From contig OX421962.1 of assembly GCA_949128115.1 (NCBI GenBank), forward strand, positions 55,283,787 to 55,347,786: 64,000 nucleotides of DNA. Reading direction: 5' to 3'. This document shows, piece after piece, positions 57,878 through 64,000 of this stretch (position 1 is the stretch's first letter; every line of letters starts with the position of its first letter). This DNA comes from Anaspis maculata. Taxonomy: Eukaryota; Arthropoda; Insecta; Coleoptera; Scraptiidae. Position numbers and translations under genes: made by a program. A model generated the notes under the pieces. It was not told the DNA's origin and did no database searches. It was given only the letters and a program-made list of their open reading frames with translations.

Positions 57878-58073
57878 CGGCCCCGTGGCGCAGGCGGTCG
57901 AGTGGCTGCCTGCGACGCGGAAGTCCCGGGTTCGATTCCCGGTGAAAAGTCTGGGTGTTGTGTGGTCCAAAATTTGCACTTTTCTGAATTTGTGAAACTG
58001 ATAAATAAACGGGCAAACTCCTATGGCAAGAAAAAGCCGATAAGGAAAAAAACATTTATTTTATTTTTTTTTT
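57878..58073 (+). mobile_element. tRNA-Arg-like SINE inserted in a LINE
   Basis: The tRNA-like head (57878-57945) has GGCCCCGTGGCGCA at its 5' side, an anticodon-loop-like CTGCGAC (GCG, Arg), and a perfect T arm CCGGG-TTCGATT-CCCGG. The acceptor end does not pair (TGAAAAG follows), so it is not a working tRNA. The body has TGGGTGTTGTGTGGTCC, and the end is A/T-rich. Direct repeats ACAAAAAAAAAATGA (57863-57877) and ACAAAAAAAAATGA (58074-58087) flank it. Confidence 0.85.
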
Positions 58074-58199
58074 ACAAAAAAAAATGAACCCTCAAAAGAC
58101 GAAGACGAAAATATTCTAAAAAACTGGAGAAACTGGAAGATAATATAAACAAGGACGGGAAAAAGATGACAACAAGGCAAGGAAAAGTAACAAGAGATG

Positions 58200-58622
58200 G
58201 AAATAATACGAAGGAACTTGTTTGGCAGCTGGGTACCTGGATGATAAGAAGCATACATGGAAAAGAAAATGAACTGACAGAGGAATTTGAAGAAGCGAAA
58301 CTGGACATTCTAACAATTACGGAGACCCAGAAAAAGGGAAAGGACTGATCGAACTGAAAAATGGACATGTACTGATTTACAGTGGAGTGAAAAACGACAT
58401 AAGAGCAGCAGCAGGTGTGGGTTGCATAATACATGAAAGAGTGGCAAACAAAATAAATAAATGGGAAGCATGGTCGGAAAGAATTCTATCAGTAGAAATG
58501 AAAGAAAGGGATGGAAGGACGTGGACGGTTGTAGCCGTGTATGGACCGAATGAAGATGAGAAAGCGGATAACAAAGATAAGTTTTGGGAGGAGTTAACAA
58601 AGGTTACGGAAGAATTACGTTA
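58200..58622 (+). pseudogene. LINE AP-endonuclease domain, N-terminal part, frameshifted
   Basis: The first frame contains WQLGTWMIRSIHGKENELTE and EFEEAKLDILTITETQKKG before a stop at 58346. The neighbouring frame resumes at GLIELKNGHVLIYSGVKND and goes on through AAAGVGCIIHERVANKINKW, SERILSVEMKERDGRTWTVV and AVYGPNED, stopping at 58621. This fits the exonuclease-endonuclease-phosphatase fold of LINE ORF2: the 'DIL-x(2)-TET' motif near the N-terminus and 'SERI-x(n)-VxAVYGPxED' later. The catalytic SDH end and the RT are missing. Confidence 0.85.
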
Positions 58623-58752
58623 GAATTAGAATTAGAAGAATTAGAAGGTTACGTTAAAAAGCGGAGTCCCGTAAAAAAAAACGATTTTTAACTCCTATTT
58701 CACTAATGAAGTATGAATTTTAGCCCAGGTGCCAGTGAGCAAAAATCAGTTC

Positions 58753-59760
58753 AATAAGAAGATAATTGTTTAGGCTGGAAACTAGCTTGAAACGATCTGT
58801 GTAGTTTAGGTTTGAACATACGATTAAATTTCTCCCCTTTCGGAAATGTCGACGTCATGTCGCCATCATCAACAAGAAGTGCACCAGTATGTGGTTTTTG
58901 CCGAATATCCTTATTTTTAGTCATCTGATATAGCAAAAGATGTAAGAAATCATTTTGAAGCCAACGAAATTCCCTACAGTTTGGTTTTTAACTTAACTTT
59001 CTGCAACCTATGTTCTTTGGTATTTGGGATAGAGCTTCTAGAAGCGAGAGTCATTATCGTGAAAGCTTCATGACCACTTGACTCGAAAAACTAAAATTTC
59101 GATATGACAAAAAAAATTCAAAATGAGATTTCTTCAGAATCCTTCAAGTCGTAGTTCCGTAGTTGCAGTAATGATAGTGGACTCGTGATAGGTGCTTAAG
59201 GTCTCGCAAAGGCTAAATCCAAGAAATATGTAAAATTTCTCTGATCTGATTTGATTCCTCTAGTACGCACCCTGTATATGTACAATGTGACGTTTTTGAC
59301 TTTTCAATATTCGTAATCTACGGTCCAAAAGGAGGAGTTTAAGACCATTACCGCAACTAGGTAAGTATAGCTTGGAGGATTCTCGCGAAATCTCATTTTT
59401 TTGTTACCATCAAAATTTTAGCTTTTCGAGTCAAGCGGCCATGGAGTTTTCACGACAATGACTCTCGCTTCCAGAAGCTCTATCTCAAAGACCATAGGTC
59501 GCAGAAAGTTGAATTAAAAACCAAACTGTATAGGGAATTTCATTAACTTCAAATTGACTTCCTACATTTTTTGCTGTCAGATGACCCAAAATTAAGATAT
59601 TTGGCAAAAACCATCACGCTGGTGCACTTCTTGTTGATGATGGCGATATGACGTCGACATTTCCGAAAGGGGAAAAAGTAGTTTGCCAAGACCTAAACTA
59701 CACAAATCGTTTTAAGCTAGTTCCCAGCCTCTTGTCCATGAACAATTATTTCCTTATTGT
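58753..59760. mobile_element. foldback element, about 1 kb
   Basis: The left arm (58753-about 59150) and right arm (about 59380-59760) pair through AATAAG-ATAATTGTT, CGACGTCATGTCGCCATCAT with ATGATGGCGATATGACGTCG, and AGAGTCATTATCGTGAAAGC with GTTTTCACGACAATGACTCT. The loop includes a CACCCTGTA end-like sequence near 59267. It is non-coding. Confidence 0.8.
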
Positions 59761-60114
59761 TTTCTCTGGCTCCTGCGCTATTCACCGAGAAATTGAAAAT
59801 AAAAAAAATTGTCGTCTATATTTTGAAAAAATCATATCTGAACAGCAAAACATTCTTTTGAGCTGCTTTTTGTTTTCAATAATTTCCAAGAGTGTTTCCC
59901 AGTTATGATCTCGCAGATGTGTCCACAAATTTTTGCTCTGCCGCGGCCTAAAATTTTTAGAAATTTCATAGAAATGTGAATATTTTCCTTTTCCACAACA
60001 ATTATGTTTTCAGTTGTGGAAGCCGTAATTGCTTGACATCAACAATATTTTGAGCGAATGTTTTACCCCTCACTACTAAATCCTATTAAACCACCCCCAA
60101 ACATTATTAAATCC

Positions 60115-60317
60115 CATATACTTTCTATTTTCAGTAGAACGACTTTTTAGAGAAAAAATAAAGTGACAAGATGGAGCGTTGGAAGAAAAAGGCCGATGGC
60201 TGCTGATAATTTCACTCCAAAACTTTGCAGGCGCCATCAGCCGTAGCCCAGCCCCCCTAGCTTGTCACTTTATTTTTGCTCCAAAAAGTCATTCTACTGA
60301 AAATAGAAAGTGTATGG
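60115..60317. mobile_element. short foldback, about 200 bp
   Basis: CATATACTTTCTATTTTCAG pairs with CTGAAAATAGAAAGTGTATG, and AAAATAAAGTGACAAG with CTTGTCACTTTATTTT. The centre contains GGCGCCATCAGCC. Confidence 0.8.
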
Positions 60318-60458
60318 CATATTATATATCAGGTTTCATCAAAATACGTATGTGGAAATTTTCCAAAGATGTGAGAAAAGAACGGACGGATTAATTTTTA
60401 CTTAATTATGTTGTAGTAAACCTAAAACCTGACTGATTTTTTAGATCTAAAAGCATAT

Positions 60459-61072
60459 TTCCACCTCTGGCTACTAACGTATGGTCCGAAAGTTTTGGGA
60501 AATAGTTCGAAGCTAATAACTTTTTCTGAATAGTCTACATTCTCGTACTTGATATTGCCAAAATTAACATCATTATATAACAATAACAAATTCATATTCA
60601 ACATATTGAAAATGAAACATTATCTTCGATGGATCTCAATTATCTTCTGCCATGTTCCATGATTTTCTGTATCAATTTGTCAAATGCGAAATTCTCTGAT
60701 GTTATTGAAAAATGTGACGCCGTAGTTGGTTTTCATTCGCAGCTTCCTATCCCTTTTCGTATATCATCCTGCTCAATACTTACCATAAATCTTATATTGG
60801 TCGAGCTTGCGGTACATTGGGAGGCAGGAGGTCTGAGAAATCAATCCTGCTGTTGTCCAGAGAATGATCGAACATGGCAGAAGAAAACCAAGAGCCATCA
60901 ATGATAATGGCCCATCTTCAATATGTTGAATACAAATTTGAAATTGTTGAAGATGACGCTAGTTTTTGCAATATCAAGTTACAAAATTAAAACTATCAAA
61001 AAAAAGTTATTAGCTTTTAAAAAAATTCCCAAAACTTTCGGACCATACGTTATTAGACGCATCTCCACAAAG
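60459..61072. mobile_element. foldback element, about 610 bp
   Basis: TAACGTATGGTCCGAAAGTT pairs with AACTTTCGGACCATACGTTA. Inner blocks AATATTGAAAATG-type and CTTGATATTGC/GCAATATCAAG also pair. The arms are about 180 bp and the loop (60640-60890) is unique. Confidence 0.75.
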
Positions 61073-61079
61073 TTGTATT

Positions 61080-62273
61080 GCAATCGGTCCGAACACACGA
61101 AAAAAAAATCGCTGGTGTCACCCCAAAACTTTCCCGACTAGTATCCAGGAACCTATGGAAATTTTTGTTTGAAACGTCCCTTCGGGTGGGAAGTTGGAAT
61201 TGCAGAAAAAAATTGAAAATAATTTGGAAAAAATTATTTTCAACCGGAAATTTCCCGGGAAATCTGAAAAAATTGTTGGAAAATGCTCAAGAACCAGTTA
61301 CCTCTTGTTTAAATAAAAAATGGTTAAAATCGGTCCACGGAATGAAAAGTTGGAAAATTTGAAGTTTTTCCAGAGAGAAAAACTCGGCAACCGTTGGTCC
61401 GATTTCAAAAAATTTTTCCTTCAAAAATTAGCTCAATCTTTTCTCCAACTTTCATTTACAGGATGTCTGCACCTAAAATTGATATTTCGTGGGACCTACC
61501 GCATGTAGAAGTTTGCACTGCGTTTTTTCAAATTCACGGAATGTGCAAATTTCATTTTGAAAAAATTATCGTCGAAAGACCGGAGCCGTGTCGATTTTGA
61601 AAACAGGCCTACACGACGTCCAATCCAATCTACTTTCGATATCACTTGGAATCTCCCAAAAAAGTCGATCCCCGAGCAGAAATGAGTTTTTGAGTGGAGT
61701 CCTGCTACAAAAGTGGGTCGTTCTGGTCAAAACACCGGCGCCGGCGAGAGCCCCTCTTGGGTGGCAAAAACCAGGAACGACCAGGAAAAATTTTGAAAAT
61801 TCATTACGCCCGACTGAAAAATGGTGGAAAACTGCAACTGCGGCCTTAGTTTGACTCTCTTGTTGTGTTACTTCCTGCCAAGTCTGGTTTCAATTCATCG
61901 GATAGATTTTGAGAATTAACTGGTAAAGTTTTGAGCTTTGACATTATTTATTATTTGACAGATGACAGATCAGGCAATACCTTTAACGGTTCTGAATAGA
62001 TTTTCTTAGGGGCTTTCAGATGACATATTGCAAGACAGGTACCGTGAGATATCTTATCTGACATTTGTTGAAAACAATACTTCCGTTTGACAAATGACAG
62101 CCAAAAACTAATGGGCTCTTTTCAGAGAAAAACCATGTCCGCATACCAAATTTCAAGTCGATCCGGTCAATGGTTCGGCAGTTATCGTGGAAGATCACAG
62201 ACAGTCACACACACACACAGACAGACACATAGACAGACATCATTCTGAAAATGGCCTTAATCGTCTTGGACTC
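61080..62273 (+). repeat. R-A repeat, long copy
   Basis: Matches the 23580-24180 copy along its second half: CACGGAATGTGCAAATTTCA, GGCCTACACGA-type sequence, TTTGACTCTCTTGTTGTGTT, and TCATTCTGAAAATGGCCTTA near its end. A (CA)n/(CAGA)n microsatellite lies at 62203-62243. The repeat appears to end near 62273, where RT coding sequence starts. Confidence 0.65.
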
Positions 62274-62640
62274 ATACCTAAACACCAATTTGGTTTTCGA
62301 ATGCAACATTCCACCATCCAGCAAGTCCACCGTGTGGCCACAAAAATCAGAAACGACCTGGAAACAAGAAGATTCTGCTCGGCAGCATTTCTCGATGTCT
62401 CACAGGCCTTTGACAGGGTTTGGCACACAGGTCTTCTCTACAAGTTAAAACTCTGGCTCCCGCACAACTACTACCAGATCTTGAGGGAATACATCACTGG
62501 TCGATACTTCGCAGTTAAATATCAAGAAGGTTTCACTCCATTGTATCCCATCAAATCTGGAGTTCCGCAGGGAAGTGTCCTTGGGCCTTTCTTATACCTG
62601 CTATACACTGCAGACCTACCAACAATCACTAGTCCAGTCA
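62274..62640 (+). pseudogene. jockey-like LINE reverse-transcriptase fragment
   Basis: About 120 codons of RT core: IPKHQFGFRMQHSTIQQV, then CSAAFLDVSQAFDRVWHTGL (the first catalytic Asp, in FLDVSQAFD), LYKLKLWLPHNYYQILREYI, and SGVPQGSVLGPFLYLLYTAD. This is the order of motifs 2, A and B in non-LTR reverse transcriptases of the jockey group (family knowledge). The fragment ends before motif C, so the F/YADD active-site pair is missing. The upstream part of the open frame, from 62187, reads through the CA microsatellite and is not part of the gene. Confidence 0.88.
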
Positions 62641-62892
62641 AATTAAGCAAAAATCTGGCCAAACCGGAAATAAATTTGGAAGTTGACGAAATTTGGCGGA
62701 TCGATGCAGAATTTAACGTATAACAACATACTGAAATTCCTGATAATTCCAAGGCTTGTATTTTTTTTTAGAACCAATAAAAGAGCGCCATCCTTGAAAA
62801 TTTTCGATTTTTTCTGAATAACTTGTAAACTATCACCTTTAGAACACCAGTACCTGCGAAGCAAATGTAGCCCGTTAAATTCTCAGAAGATT
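62641..62892. other. no gene recognised
   Basis: About 250 bp between the RT fragment and the terminal hairpin. Some may belong to the hairpin's outer flank. Confidence 0.35.
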
Positions 62893-64000
62893 AGTACCAA
62901 ACTCATTACTTTGTGGTCAATAGTCTCTGAGATACAGCGTCTGCCAAAACTCAGTGAAAATGACTCAAAATTTATTTCCGGATTTTACGTAACAATTTGC
63001 ATAGTGTCAGTTCAGGGGCTGTAACGTAAACAGAAAATGTGCGGATTCCAATGTGTTTCACATTTTTGGAAAGCCAATTCAATATTTGGTATCACAAGTT
63101 TGTTTAGAAGTCGCCAACTTCAAAATGGTAGTTTTCCTCGACCTTTGAAATCTATACTTGAAGACCCGAAGAATCCTCAAAAAATCGATTATTTCCAAAC
63201 CATGCCATTTGCTTCATTTTTCAACTATGGAAAAACCATCTAGAGAATATGTGAAGCATTGAATACCAAAAAAAATAACATGTTTCTGAATCTTTTTCCT
63301 AGTGATGGTTCCTGAGGTATATGGGTTAAAAGACCAAAACGACCTATTTGGAGGAAAAGATAGGTAGTCCGGACACTAACTGCTGAATACTGTACGGCCC
63401 TTGCATTTGATGATACAAAATGCCACTTAGCAGACGTAGTGAACATACTTATGTACTTTCCACGTCTGCCAAGTGGCATCTTACACCTAAAATGCAAGGT
63501 CCGTACAGTATTCAGCAGTTTGTGTCCGAACTACCAATTTTTTTTCCAAATAGGTCGTTTTAGTCCTCCAACCCATATACCTCAGGAACCATCACAAGGA
63601 AAAAGATTCTGAAACATGTTGTTTTTTTGGTATTCAATCCTTCACATATTCTCTAGATGGTTTTTTCCATACTTGAAAAATTAAGCCAATGGCATGGTTT
63701 GAAAGTAATCGATTTTTGGGGATTCTTCGGGACTTCAAGTATAGATTTCAAAGATCGAGGAAAAGTACCATTTTGGAGTTAGCGACTTCTAGACAAAAGT
63801 GTGACACCTAATGTTGAATTGACTTTCCAAAAATTTAAAACACACTGAAATCCGCACATTTGCTGTCCACGTTACAGCTCCTGAACTGACACTACGCAAA
63901 TTGTTACGTAAAATCCGGAAATAAATTTTGAGTCATTTTCACTGCGTTCGAGCAGACGCTGTATCTCAGAAACTATCGACCACAAAGTGATGAATTTAAC
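62893..64000. mobile_element. large foldback, cut by the window end
   Basis: The left arm (about 62893-63435) pairs with the right arm (about 63460-64000) around an axis near 63447. Landmarks are CTTTGTGGTCAATAGT, CGTAACAATTTGC-TAGTGTCAG, ATCGATTATTTCC, CTGAGGTATATGGGTT and GAATACTGTACGGCCCTTGC, all found reverse-complemented on the right. Arms differ at scattered bases. The right arm runs off the window, so the tips and target duplication are unknown. Confidence 0.85.

Noticed and set aside
57878..57945. functional tRNA-Arg gene
   Set aside because: The T arm is perfect, but the acceptor stem is not formed and the sequence is part of a SINE flanked by direct repeats.
57527..57979. 150-codon minus-strand open frame
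   Set aside because: It is antisense to the LINE ORF1 remnant and the SINE; the plus-strand frames carry the recognisable motifs.
62187..62723. 178-codon intact reverse transcriptase gene
   Set aside because: The first roughly 28 codons translate a CA microsatellite and R-A repeat; RT motif C and everything beyond are missing.

Overview
This looks like a euchromatic or intergenic stretch of an insect nuclear genome. It is AT-rich, has no bacterial-style operons, and carries tRNA-derived SINEs, non-LTR retrotransposons, solo LTRs, a hAT-type family, Tc1/mariner remains and very many foldback elements and MITEs. The frequent short runs built on TACCTA/TAGGTA and the 'TA-CAGGGTG' family of terminal inverted repeats suggest a hemipteran (Sternorrhyncha-like) genome; that placement is an impression, not a proof. 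I could not identify any intact host gene. All recognisable coding sequence belongs to mobile elements and is truncated, frameshifted or interrupted. One degraded multi-exon gene of unknown family sits inside an unclassified transposon-like unit (44956-47437).

Layout. 1-6694: mostly unassigned DNA with a MITE fragment (744-960), an ACGTT-motif array (4130-4880) and a small foldback (5048-5201). 6695-10946: one LTR copy split by a 3.3-kb foldback (6981-10276) and a MITE (10313-10811). 10947-14395: a MITE carrying a SINE (11167-11536), a 0.6-kb direct duplication and a dead transposase fragment. 14860-16322: inverted MITE copies and a foldback. 18262-20496: a 5'-truncated LINE holding a hAT element that itself holds a solo LTR; all three target duplications are readable. 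21.5-29.6 kb: scattered repeats and MITEs. 31573-38457: three long foldbacks. 39.1-43.5 kb: a foldback whose arms contain transposase sequence, next to a solo LTR. 44.0-47.4 kb: a minisatellite, a perfect palindrome and the unclassified element with TCATTGA-rich ends. 49360-54690: a second hAT copy with a nested MITE, a three-deep nest of MITEs, and a composite foldback. 56600-58623: pieces of two more LINEs, one split by a SINE. 58.7-64.0 kb: more foldbacks, a reverse-transcriptase fragment, and a large hairpin cut by the window end.

How it fits together. The sequence is mainly a record of insertion upon insertion. Because many insertions sit inside copies whose empty form is visible elsewhere in the window (the other arm of the foldback, or a second family member), exact ends, target-site duplications and relative ages can be read directly: LINE older than hAT older than LTR at 18-20 kb, and LTR older than foldback and MITE at 6.7-10.9 kb. 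About a dozen long inverted repeats with arms of roughly 0.2-1 kb would make long hairpin RNAs if transcribed.
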